A DNA stretch of 35,061 nucleotides from a virus, in IMG/VR virus record IMGVR_UViG_3300025809_000056, positions 1 through 35,061 of that record; one strand, written 5' to 3'. The notes beneath the pieces are model-generated. The model was not told the origin of the DNA. It worked only from the letters and a program-made list of their open reading frames with translations, and did not search any database. This document shows positions 8,018-16,016 of this stretch, in pieces. Numbering within the stretch: position 1 is the first letter of the stretch; each line of letters opens with the position of its first letter. Both the position numbers and the translations under genes were made by a program.

Positions 8018-10432
8018 TTATATTGTGATAAATGTATTTGTGTTTATATTATTTATATCGTCCGACCCGAAGTTTTCAATTAATATATCACCAATTTGAT
8101 GAATTGGAATATTCATATTGTATGGTCTATTGCGAATCGAGTCACCCTTTCTGTTGTGATAATCTATGTTGCTGCCATGTACAAATGTTTTGACGACAGA
8201 ATCACCATATGCTAAAACTTCATCTCTGTATGACGTTAGACGTCTAATATTTGGTTCAGAGTAGTACTCAGTACCAGAGTTGTCAAAATATGCATATTCT
8301 ACCGATGTTGGAACAAAGAATGGAGTAAACGTAATGTCTGTTTCGCCTGCTATGGATACAGTTGGCAATTCTTGATATCCTGCACCGCCTGACTCTAGCG
8401 TTATGCCTGTAACATGACCATTAGAATCGAGTACTGAAGTTGCTATTGCTCCATTTGAGCCAACCTGCGGTCCACCAATTGTTACTACAGGTGGAGTTGA
8501 ATATGTCGCTCTAGGTCCGCCTGGTACTTTAACATCAATTTGTGCAATTGAAGTTGCGGCCATTATTGTTCTTATTGTAGCTTGCTGACCGCCTTGTAAG
8601 GGTGCGGATACACGATAATGGGGATTAGCTCTATACTTTGCTGTGTTCTTAGAAAACTCACCATAGCCTCCAACCTTTATAACTACAGTATCTCCGCTGC
8701 TTATTGTTGGAAGTGCACCAACTGCTAATTCAAGTATCACATCATTTGATATACCAGGATAAGCTACAAGAGATTCCTGTGGGTTTAGTGTGTCGATTTC
8801 GAATATGGTATCAGTGCTATTATGAATATAAGTAACATACGGCTTTATCGATTTAGTTAATTCATTCGTTGTTATTATAGTTTCAACACCATTAACAGAA
8901 ATCGAAAGATAATCGAAACCAAGTTTAGGCACATCTGGAGCAACATACGTTTCATTATCATATTTGCTATTAGTATCTAGCAACGTATCAGCTATAATAA
9001 TCTGAGCAACATCGCTATATGGGTAGTATATGAAACCAGAGAAGTAACCATTTACTATATTTGTTGCACCCCAAGAAGTATCAATTGGTTTTGTACTAAC
9101 ACTTGTTACTCCTTGAATTGCTGGATACGTGTCAGTTAAGAAATCTTCTGATCTTGAATCTATGCTGCCAACTGCAGTAAGACCAGCTCCACCATCGTCA
9201 ATAGCTATATTGCCTATTGTCATAGTAACAGATAAGTCTACTGGATTAATTGCACCAACTGTATTTGATGGTGTGTTTTTTGCAGTTATAGCTCGGCCAA
9301 ATGTAGGAGCAAGAAGCTCTATGATTAACGCAAGATCTTCAATACCAATTAATCCTGGCTGTGTTCCTGGCATAGATGACAATGTTAATCTATTAGTCCG
9401 CGGATACAGACCATTGTCATCTCTAATGTTGTCTCCTAATATGTTACGTACTAGTTGAGTTACTATTAAGATCTCTCCAAAGAATATAAATCCAGCTGGA
9501 TGAACTAAGCGCGTAAATATATCTTCCCACTCTTCAATGTTTCGACCAGTCTTAATAACATACGAAAACTTCTGATAAAAATATGAATCATGTAGTTTAA
9601 TATTATCTGACAAAAAGCCTTTAGTGTCTAAGTATAAATCCTGAGATTCATCATAATTACCAGAAGACGGAATTAAAGTAGACTCATATGGATATTCAAC
9701 TTCTACTTCATCATTGTATAGTAACCTAAAGAATGTCTGAACTGAATCAGAAGAGCCACGAATTTTATAGTACTCAATAATCTTCTTATATAAGTTTCGT
9801 TTGTTTGCTGTTAGATTCTTAGGAATATGAGCTGCGATTTCTTTTTGCATCATATCTAAGAAATCTTCATCTGCTTTATCAATGTTCAAAGCATCATTGA
9901 TAGTGTTGAGAACTGATGATGGACCTTCTTTGCGATAGTTTATAGTTTGAGTTGTAAGCGTTATTATTTTGCCAACTAGTGATGATGATATACCATATAA
10001 GGTTAGAGATTTACCTTTATTAAACCCATCTTCTAAAAGTTTAGGTATATTATTACCGTTAGACCAAACCATAAGAGTAGAAACTACAACAGAACCATTC
10101 TGATCAATTATAGTTTGTTCATCGACCTGACTTTCACTAAAGAATTTGTCATTGTTTAGTTCAGGATCAGAAATTCTAAAGTTAGCAGTGTTATCGTCTA
10201 ATACTAAAGCAGTGTATGTCTCATCTTGCAAGAATGTGAATTCATCAAGATTCATAAACCTATAGTACGCATCTAGAAGAGTTTCAATACCTCGAGAAGT
10301 AGGACCATCATCACTTGCATCTTGCAGTATTTGTGATGGTATTAGCTCCTGTACTCGTATATCTTCCTTAGATCGACGTCGAGTGCTAGCACCCGTTTCG
10401 ATATAACCTTTAGTAAATTTATCGTCTGACAT
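8018..10432 (-). CDS. Baseplate wedge protein, gp7-like by position
   Basis: 804 residues, between gp6 and gp8 exactly where T4 has gp7 (1032 residues). The N-terminal ~330 residues are mainly helical with a conserved-looking start (ELIPSQILQDAS, then IETLLDAYYRFMN). The middle (about 290-350) contains VIKTGRNIEEWEDIFTRLVH and PAGFIFFGEILIV. The C-terminal half is beta-rich and includes a Gly-rich module (TYSTPPVVTIGGPQ ... GITLESGGAGYQELPTVSI, about 650-710) related to the module inserted in gp8. I do not recognise direct T4 gp7 sequence identity, so the gp7 name rests on gene order. It starts one base after the gp6 stop, so translation is probably coupled. Confidence 0.85.
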   Translation of the reverse strand: MSDDKFTKGYIETGASTRRRSKEDIRVQELIPSQILQDASDDGPTSRGIETLLDAYYRFMNLDEFTFLQDETYTALVLDDNTANFRISDPELNNDKFFSESQVDEQTIIDQNGSVVVSTLMVWSNGNNIPKLLEDGFNKGKSLTLYGISSSLVGKIITLTTQTINYRKEGPSSVLNTINDALNIDKADEDFLDMMQKEIAAHIPKNLTANKRNLYKKIIEYYKIRGSSDSVQTFFRLLYNDEVEVEYPYESTLIPSSGNYDESQDLYLDTKGFLSDNIKLHDSYFYQKFSYVIKTGRNIEEWEDIFTRLVHPAGFIFFGEILIVTQLVRNILGDNIRDDNGLYPRTNRLTLSSMPGTQPGLIGIEDLALIIELLAPTFGRAITAKNTPSNTVGAINPVDLSVTMTIGNIAIDDGGAGLTAVGSIDSRSEDFLTDTYPAIQGVTSVSTKPIDTSWGATNIVNGYFSGFIYYPYSDVAQIIIADTLLDTNSKYDNETYVAPDVPKLGFDYLSISVNGVETIITTNELTKSIKPYVTYIHNSTDTIFEIDTLNPQESLVAYPGISNDVILELAVGALPTISSGDTVVIKVGGYGEFSKNTAKYRANPHYRVSAPLQGGQQATIRTIMAATSIAQIDVKVPGGPRATYSTPPVVTIGGPQVGSNGAIATSVLDSNGHVTGITLESGGAGYQELPTVSIAGETDITFTPFFVPTSVEYAYFDNSGTEYYSEPNIRRLTSYRDEVLAYGDSVVKTFVHGSNIDYHNRKGDSIRNRPYNMNIPIHQIGDILIENFGSDDINNINTNTFITI
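8050..8057 (-). promoter_or_regulatory. Late promoter (TATAAATA) for gp8
   Basis: A perfect TATAAATA octamer on the minus strand, lying within the last codons of the upstream gp7-like gene and 57 bases before the gp8 start at 7993. It allows gp8 to be transcribed independently of the gp25-gp6-gp7 block. Confidence 0.7.
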
Positions 10433-10433
10433 A

Positions 10434-12272
10434 TTATCTCATTCTCGAGTTTGTTGTATAGTCAATCGTACCAGATGCACCAACCAGAGCGATCTTATCC
10501 ACTTGACCAGTTACGAAGATTCTAGAAGAATCAATTGACAACAAAGCTTCACGTTTTGGTGCAATATCTAATGAATCAGGAGTAACAGTAATACGTATAT
10601 TATCAGCATTATCTGGTATAAAGTTATTGAGTGTTACAATACCTTCACTTAGATCAATAAGTCCTGCGTCATTAATAACAGTGACATTATTATTAGATTC
10701 TACTTTATATATTATAACTGTCCGCTTAGTTGCATCATTTGATACTGCTTTATCACCAAAGTAGTGTTCAACTCCATTAATTAGGAAAGGAGTACTTGAC
10801 ACGTGGAAAACATTACCACCTTGATCAAAAATAGAACCAGCAAACTTAAGATCAAAGTTATTTGTTCCAACATTTGGAGTTATATCTTTAAACATGAATG
10901 GACGAATAGTAGCACTAGTAATAGAGGTATCAGATTCTCCAATTTGAGTAATGAGCTCAGAATGTCTAAATACTCCATCAAACTTGTTTAAGTTATTAAA
11001 GTTGTATTCCTGAATTACGTCTTTTACTAGAGATGACATTTCAACCGGAGATCTATCAGTTAAGTTAGAATTGTATTTAAACAAGACATCTAACTCAATT
11101 TTAGTAAAATCAGCATCAACGAGAGTAGGAGTTATTGATACTACATTCTTTCCTTTTAAAATATCCTTTATTTGCGACTTCTCATCAATTGTTAATACAT
11201 CACCATTGACAGGTTTAACACTAATGAAGACTGACCCAAAATCAGGAACATCATTGTCTTCTCCACCCCATGTAGAGATAGATTCAATATTAGAGAAAGA
11301 TTTACCAATAATAGCACGATAGTCATCAGCTGTTACTGCTCTATTCTGCGTAATGAATGTTAATGGTGCATTGTATCTAACTGATTCCGTTGTTTCTTGA
11401 GCTACACCACCACCAGACGATTGTACTGTCGAAACAGCAGCAACGTCATATCCGTTAATAGTATCAGACAATGTAAATATAGATGCGCCATTAGCTTCTT
11501 CTGCATCTGTAATAACATAATCTAATGTTACTATATTATTATCAGATGGTCTCTTACCAATAACACCATCACCGAAATAAACTTCATAGAAACTACTAGC
11601 ATTTTCTTGTAAGAAATAAACCTGACTCGTTGAATCAAGTGTATTTAACGTTTCAAATTGTGTGTATATGTCATAAGCCGATGATTCTTGGTTAAGCTGA
11701 ACTCGTACTCGTAACGAAGTAGTGTCAGCCTCAGAATCACCTAACTGGAATTTTTGATTTTCGATATCATTGTCTACTCTAAATAACGCAGTACGATAAG
11801 AGCCTTGAGATATAGTAACGTTTGTAAAGTTATAAGTTTGTAATGTTTCATTGTATGCAATGCTTTGTGATTCTAAAACTACAAAGTTATATTCTTCGCC
11901 GTCAACAGTAGATATTAACTTAGTTCCTCGTTGTAACTCTAAAATAGGAACTGGGCTAGCTATCTCACTTCCATCAACAGTAATATCAACAACAGCACGC
12001 GAGGCAAGCCTAGATCTAGGTGTATAACCTAGCATGTTTGCTCGCGACACAACATTACCTCTAAGTTGTGCTGAATCTAGAAATGCCTCATTCAAAGCAT
12101 AGTGAGCCGCCATAGCGTTATAGTGAGTATTATATGATAACACATCTAGAAGAATACTCATACCAGAGCCCTCTAAATCATAATCATTAAACTCACTTTG
12201 AGTTTTAAGATAGTTTTTTAAATTAGCCTTGATCTGTTCAAAATCTAATTCGGTTACGTTTAGGTTTGCCAT
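10434..12272 (-). CDS. 6: Baseplate wedge subunit gp6
   Basis: 612 residues (T4 gp6 has 660). The N-terminus (ELDFEQIKANLKNYLKTQSE, then SGMSILLDVLSYNTHYNAMA and RGNVVSRANMLGYTPRSRLA) is the classic gp6 / baseplate J-type signature. Downstream are VYFGDGVIGKRPSDNNIV (about 227-245) and TTESVRYNAPLTFITQNRAV (about 292-311), typical of this family. gp6 dimers form the inner iris of the baseplate that opens when the sheath contracts. The gene follows gp25 with a two-base gap and precedes the gp7-like gene by one base, forming a compact wedge operon. Confidence 0.93.
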   Translation of the reverse strand: MANLNVTELDFEQIKANLKNYLKTQSEFNDYDLEGSGMSILLDVLSYNTHYNAMAAHYALNEAFLDSAQLRGNVVSRANMLGYTPRSRLASRAVVDITVDGSEIASPVPILELQRGTKLISTVDGEEYNFVVLESQSIAYNETLQTYNFTNVTISQGSYRTALFRVDNDIENQKFQLGDSEADTTSLRVRVQLNQESSAYDIYTQFETLNTLDSTSQVYFLQENASSFYEVYFGDGVIGKRPSDNNIVTLDYVITDAEEANGASIFTLSDTINGYDVAAVSTVQSSGGGVAQETTESVRYNAPLTFITQNRAVTADDYRAIIGKSFSNIESISTWGGEDNDVPDFGSVFISVKPVNGDVLTIDEKSQIKDILKGKNVVSITPTLVDADFTKIELDVLFKYNSNLTDRSPVEMSSLVKDVIQEYNFNNLNKFDGVFRHSELITQIGESDTSITSATIRPFMFKDITPNVGTNNFDLKFAGSIFDQGGNVFHVSSTPFLINGVEHYFGDKAVSNDATKRTVIIYKVESNNNVTVINDAGLIDLSEGIVTLNNFIPDNADNIRITVTPDSLDIAPKREALLSIDSSRIFVTGQVDKIALVGASGTIDYTTNSRMR

Positions 12273-12274
12273 TG

Positions 12275-12712
12275 TTATCTTAGCCTTTTAAGTATAATTT
12301 CAACTGTTTCTGTTTTTTCAATCTGTTTTATATTAAAACCTACTGTGACTCTGTATGCGTTTTTAGCATCTTCATTTTCAACTAAAACGGTCACATCTGA
12401 TATTCTAGGTTCTCTTTCGTTTAGCACGTTCTTTATAGTATCACGTAAAGCTACTCGAGTAATAACATCGGCTGGCTCGAATAGTAAAGCTCTTAAATTA
12501 GCTCCAAGGTCAGGTTGGAACGGCCTTTCAAAGAAGTTTGTCAAAAGAAGATTTTTAACTGAATTTTTGATCGCGGCATCGTCTTTTAACGACATTATAT
12601 CTTTACGAACTGGATGTAGTGTCAGTTTCAGATTGAGATCTGAGTACGGCTTACTTCGAGCTGTAGTAGATACAACGCCTGTTTTGTCTGATAGATTCTT
12701 TGTATAACTCAT
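12275..12712 (-). CDS. 25: Baseplate wedge subunit gp25
   Basis: 145 residues (T4 gp25 has 132). It has the GPW/gp25 family layout: KDIMSLKDDAAIKNSVKNLL, then FFERPFQPDLGANLRALLFE (the family motif ending in the conserved ...G..L...LFE) and a final beta sheet with EPRISDVTVLVENED. The protein is the sheath-initiator-like piece that joins the wedge to the tail sheath. The ATG at 12712 sits only 5 bases after a perfect late promoter octamer, while an AGGAAGG ribosome-binding sequence lies 14 bases upstream, with the promoter in between. Both arrangements are unusual and are discussed in the findings. Confidence 0.93.
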   Translation of the reverse strand: MSYTKNLSDKTGVVSTTARSKPYSDLNLKLTLHPVRKDIMSLKDDAAIKNSVKNLLLTNFFERPFQPDLGANLRALLFEPADVITRVALRDTIKNVLNEREPRISDVTVLVENEDAKNAYRVTVGFNIKQIEKTETVEIILKRLR

Positions 12713-12717
12713 ATTAG

Positions 12718-12725
12718 TATTTATA
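12718..12725 (-). promoter_or_regulatory. Late promoter (TATAAATA) abutting the gp25 start codon
   Basis: A perfect TATAAATA on the minus strand followed by CTAAT and then the gp25 ATG. With the usual T4 late spacing, transcription would begin at or within a base or two of the A of the ATG, giving a leaderless gp25 message. Readthrough transcripts from upstream would instead contain the AGGAAGG sequence. The octamer could be fortuitous, but the same geometry is repeated at 21112-21119. Confidence 0.55.
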
Positions 12726-12741
12726 ACCTTCCTGGGGGTGG

Positions 12742-13032
12742 TTAGTATGTACCACCATCTATTTCTGCTGCAAGCTCACTATCAGGACCTGTTCCTAATA
12801 CTGTGAGATTGCCATCGCTTGTAATTCTGAATACTTCAACGCTCGATTGTTTAATAACGAATGATGTAGTATCAAGTTCAATTGAATATGTTCCAAGTTG
12901 TATCTTGCCGTCTTCGTCAGTCGAAGATTGAGCACTATTGACCTTAAGACCGGCAACTCCTAAACTGTAACTATTGTTAGGATCAATGTCAATTGTCTCG
13001 TCTGACGCGTTTGGTATAAATGTAGAAGTCAT
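12742..13032 (-). CDS. Small beta-rich protein between gp5 and gp25, unknown function
   Basis: 96 residues, acidic, with no signal peptide or membrane segment. The C-terminal half (YSIELDTTSFVIKQSSVEVF, then RITSDGNLTVLGTG) looks like short beta-strand repeats of the kind found in phage spikes and fibres. In T4 the gene after gp5 in this part of the cluster is gp5.4, a PAAR spike-tip protein of similar length (97 residues). I see no PAAR motifs here, so homology is not supported. A virion or spike-associated role is only inferred from position. It starts 10 bases after the gp5 stop. Confidence 0.75.
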   Translation of the reverse strand: MTSTFIPNASDETIDIDPNNSYSLGVAGLKVNSAQSSTDEDGKIQLGTYSIELDTTSFVIKQSSVEVFRITSDGNLTVLGTGPDSELAAEIDGGTY

Positions 13033-13041
13033 GTTTATCCT

Positions 13042-13932
13042 TTATTTAGGTGGGCTAGTAGTACCAGCGCCAATTCCAGGAGTATCAGTATGTGTATGAC
13101 CTTTACCTGAGATACCGGCTGAGATATGATCACCTTGCGCCGTTGATGTACCACTTATGGTCAAATCGCCTGTTATGTTTACGTCACCGTTAACGTTAGT
13201 AGTCGGACAGGTAAGGTTTGTAGTACCATCTACGAATATATTTACTGTACCCGTTACGTGTATAGAATCATTACCTTGGGTTACTGTGTAGCGGTTAGAC
13301 GCTGAAGATACCAGGTCACCATTGGGATGGATCTCAACAAATGTACCAGAAGTATGACGAACTCTAATTCGTTCAGCTCCTGGCGTATCATCTATCTCAA
13401 TTAAATGGCCGCTTGTCGTTTCAGTAACTTTATTATGAGGATAGCTAGCAGCAAATGCGCTTTCAGGTTCGTTGATTGTAGTATCTACAGTTCTTGATAC
13501 GGTATTCACACCGCGTGATAACGCGTTAGTATCAATATATCCTTCGTCGCCTTGTTGCTTAGTTGGATACTGTTCATCTGGATCTGAGAAACCAGATATG
13601 CTGCTTGGTGCTTTATCGTATGTAGATCCAATAGTACCCATTATAACAGGGTCTTGAGCTGAAGGTCCATCTCTAAAGAAACCAACAACCCATGTTCCTT
13701 GTACTAAACCATGAACTGTACTGCCGATACCAGAAACGTGAGCAGAGTTTGTTGGTCCCATTACAGTAGACCATGGTAAAGATTCAGTCGCAACTAAACC
13801 CTTATTAGAATCATGAAAACCAAAGCACCGAGCTCTAACTCGTCCTAACATCTCTGGATCATTAACGTCCTCAACGACACCAGTGAACCATACAAAGTTA
13901 CCACCAACAAAATTATCAGATAGTCTATTCAT
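13042..13932 (-). CDS. 5: Baseplate hub spike protein gp5, without a lysozyme domain
   Basis: 296 residues from the chosen ATG at 13932. This start is preferred over one at 13989 because it has GGAGA ten bases upstream, overlaps the hub gene stop by eight bases, and matches the T4 gp5 N-terminus (FVWFTGVVEDVNDPEMLGRV, T4 LNWFVGVVEDRMDPLKLGRV). The OB-fold domain (about 10-125) keeps LPWSTVMGPTNSAHVSGIG and ISGFSDPDEQYP. It then passes directly to the T4 post-lysozyme part (SGHLIEIDDTPGAERIRVRH; T4 SGHIQEFDDTPGQERYRLVH) and a short beta-helix with VNGDVNITGDLTISG. The ~170-residue lysozyme insert of T4 gp5 is absent. The C-terminus, GKGHTHTDTPGIGAG then TTSPPK, carries H279-x-H281, resembling the metal-binding apex of P2/Mu-type spikes. 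Confidence 0.92.
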   Translation of the reverse strand: MNRLSDNFVGGNFVWFTGVVEDVNDPEMLGRVRARCFGFHDSNKGLVATESLPWSTVMGPTNSAHVSGIGSTVHGLVQGTWVVGFFRDGPSAQDPVIMGTIGSTYDKAPSSISGFSDPDEQYPTKQQGDEGYIDTNALSRGVNTVSRTVDTTINEPESAFAASYPHNKVTETTSGHLIEIDDTPGAERIRVRHTSGTFVEIHPNGDLVSSASNRYTVTQGNDSIHVTGTVNIFVDGTTNLTCPTTNVNGDVNITGDLTISGTSTAQGDHISAGISGKGHTHTDTPGIGAGTTSPPK

Positions 13933-15232
13933 CAAAGTCTGTCTCCAGTGAATCTTTTCTAATTGCCATATCCATTGTATATTCTTCACTAGTAAAAACG
14001 TGAGTAATCTCAGTCACTATATAATTACCTGAAAAGTACTGATTTCTTTTAAATGTTCCTTCTTCTATATCGCCTGCTTTATCTATAGCTATCGATATCT
14101 TTTTACCTGGACTCATATCAAAATCACCATGAACGACGATGTCATGAGACATATATCCAAGTCCCTTATAATGTGCTTGTTTCTTTAATATTGTTGGATT
14201 AGCTATATCATGATAGCTATCAGCTTTAAATGCCTTTGAGTTCGTTGATAAGTAATAGTCTTTCCCCTTTGTTATCTCATTATACGCCTGTCCGTTTATC
14301 TTAGCAGTACTTGTAAAGGGTTTATACTTATTTAGTTTGGTATTATTATCGCCATATGTGTATGTCTTAGACGTGTACGACTTATTAGCGTAATCTAGTG
14401 AGTTTACAGTACCGCCATATGCGCCATCTCCAAGTTGATGAAATTGCGATATGTCAAGATCAGAGGATAGTTTCCTTATTGAATTTAATAATACTTCAAA
14501 GTATCCTTGAGAGCCAGGTAATAATCCAGCATCAGGAGTAGATAAGTAATTATACTCCCTATATACATCTTGGTTAACCATAGATTCATATGAGTCTAAC
14601 TCTAAACCGTTATTTAATGATTCATAGAAATAAAATGGCGTAGAATTATCACTTGCATTTCTAAGTAACCACGTTATACAATCTAATGGTCTAAGATTTG
14701 GATATATACCTCGTATGCTTCCTTTCGAATTGCCATTGTATATTCCAAGCTCAGAACTTAAATCCTTAGTAACTATATTACTAATTAGTTTTGATATCGA
14801 TCCAGCAAATGATCTAGAAATGCTTTTAGTCTGGTTAACATATGAATGATAACTAACACATCTAAAAACATATGTTTCAAATCCAGGCTTAAGCCGAGCA
14901 AAACTATCAATAGACGCGATGTGTGTTTCTATGTCCCAGCTTTTATATTCGCCTGAAGGTTCAGTTCTATCAATAAGAATCTGTATTCGTTCAGATCCTG
15001 AAACTCTACCGTCTTCTAATAGGTTTATAGCATCGACTATAGTGAGTTCAACCTCAATAGAAGACTTAAAAATGCCTTCGTTGACTATAATCTCGGTGAC
15101 AAGATTTGTTATATCTATGACGCCATCAGCACCAGGCGCGTTTGTATAAAGCAGAACGTGCTTTGTAGTATATCCGCCTGGACTTATCATGCGACCGTCT
15201 CTGCCCATCGCGCTGTTGAATTGTTTAGACAT
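13925..15232 (-). CDS. Baseplate hub protein, gp27-like
   Basis: 435 residues (T4 gp27 has 391). It directly precedes gp5 with an eight-base overlap, the arrangement expected for the gp27-gp5 hub complex. N-terminal beta domains (about 20-150) include VIDITNLVTEIIVNEGIFKS and SIEVELTIVDAINLLEDG. A helical/beta segment contains IRGIYPNLRPLDCITWLLRN (about 188-207), reminiscent of the 'late control D / gp27' hub fold, in which a similar helix precedes the second beta barrel. The C-terminal barrel ends with YFSGNYIVTEITHVFTSEEY. I base the hub assignment on this pattern and on gene order; sequence identity to T4 gp27 is not obvious by eye. Confidence 0.85.
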   Translation of the reverse strand: MSKQFNSAMGRDGRMISPGGYTTKHVLLYTNAPGADGVIDITNLVTEIIVNEGIFKSSIEVELTIVDAINLLEDGRVSGSERIQILIDRTEPSGEYKSWDIETHIASIDSFARLKPGFETYVFRCVSYHSYVNQTKSISRSFAGSISKLISNIVTKDLSSELGIYNGNSKGSIRGIYPNLRPLDCITWLLRNASDNSTPFYFYESLNNGLELDSYESMVNQDVYREYNYLSTPDAGLLPGSQGYFEVLLNSIRKLSSDLDISQFHQLGDGAYGGTVNSLDYANKSYTSKTYTYGDNNTKLNKYKPFTSTAKINGQAYNEITKGKDYYLSTNSKAFKADSYHDIANPTILKKQAHYKGLGYMSHDIVVHGDFDMSPGKKISIAIDKAGDIEEGTFKRNQYFSGNYIVTEITHVFTSEEYTMDMAIRKDSLETDFDE

Positions 15233-16016
15233 TAATTATGTCCTTAAATTGTTTTATAAAATCACCAATATATGCTGGATCTATTACTCGAATAGCAGAC
15301 CGTTCGTCATTAGTTTCTACAATCTGTTCGTGGGTACTAACATATGAACACAAATGACGAGCAACACCATCGGGAATTATAGTATCTGGAGTAACTGGCC
15401 TTCGATTTGCATCACCTGTTTTATACCAATATGTTGGAGATATATCTTCTGGATAAACTTTAAACGCTGTTACTATATCACCACTAACAGAACCAAGAAT
15501 GCTTTCGTTTTCTTGGAATGTACCATTAACATCGCTAATAGTCAATTGAGATAAGTCTGCGTTCTTTGATTTGACTTTACCTGTTGCTCCACTAAGAGTA
15601 CCTGTTACTATTTCGTTTAATTGAAACCGACCAGACAGAGAGTTTCGATATTCAGTTACTAAGCCATCAGTGTCAAGTATTAGCAGAGGTCTAGTTTCAA
15701 CCGTAGTGCCATTGAAATATTTAGCAATGTATTCATTAAGGGATTCTTGACTCATTGGCCATGCTGTATGACCTTCGTTTAGAAAATCATTAATAAGAAA
15801 GAATGTCCAATAGTGATCGCTTGTACCATACAGTTTCTGTGAAACTATGTCAGGTCTATCGCCATTACTTATGTTATATTTACCATAAGCAGATGGGTTA
15901 TCGATAAAGTTACCTTGGTTACGAGCAGATCTAAATATATCTACTACGTTCTGATTTATACCTAAGGGTTTAAAGTTATATGAAACCTTTGGAAACATAC
16001 TGAAGAAACCAGCCAT
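15225..16016 (-). CDS. 53: Baseplate wedge subunit gp53
   Basis: 263 residues (T4 gp53 has 196). The N-terminal core has the gp53 signature: VVDIFRSARNQGNFIDNPSA and RPDIVSQKLYGTSDHYWTFF followed by LINDF, aligned with T4 PEEVANAIYGNPQLYWVLLM. The C-terminal core (RVIDPAYIGDFIKQFKDIIN) matches the T4 end. An insert at about 110-180 (LNEIVTGTLSGATGKVKSK ... NESILGSVSGDIVTAFKV) is a beta module also seen in gp8 and in the DUF4815-type protein. gp53 is part of the wedge and promotes wedge association around the hub. It overlaps the hub gene by eight bases and shares its first base region with the gp48 stop. Confidence 0.9.
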   Translation of the reverse strand: MAGFFSMFPKVSYNFKPLGINQNVVDIFRSARNQGNFIDNPSAYGKYNISNGDRPDIVSQKLYGTSDHYWTFFLINDFLNEGHTAWPMSQESLNEYIAKYFNGTTVETRPLLILDTDGLVTEYRNSLSGRFQLNEIVTGTLSGATGKVKSKNADLSQLTISDVNGTFQENESILGSVSGDIVTAFKVYPEDISPTYWYKTGDANRRPVTPDTIIPDGVARHLCSYVSTHEQIVETNDERSAIRVIDPAYIGDFIKQFKDIINV

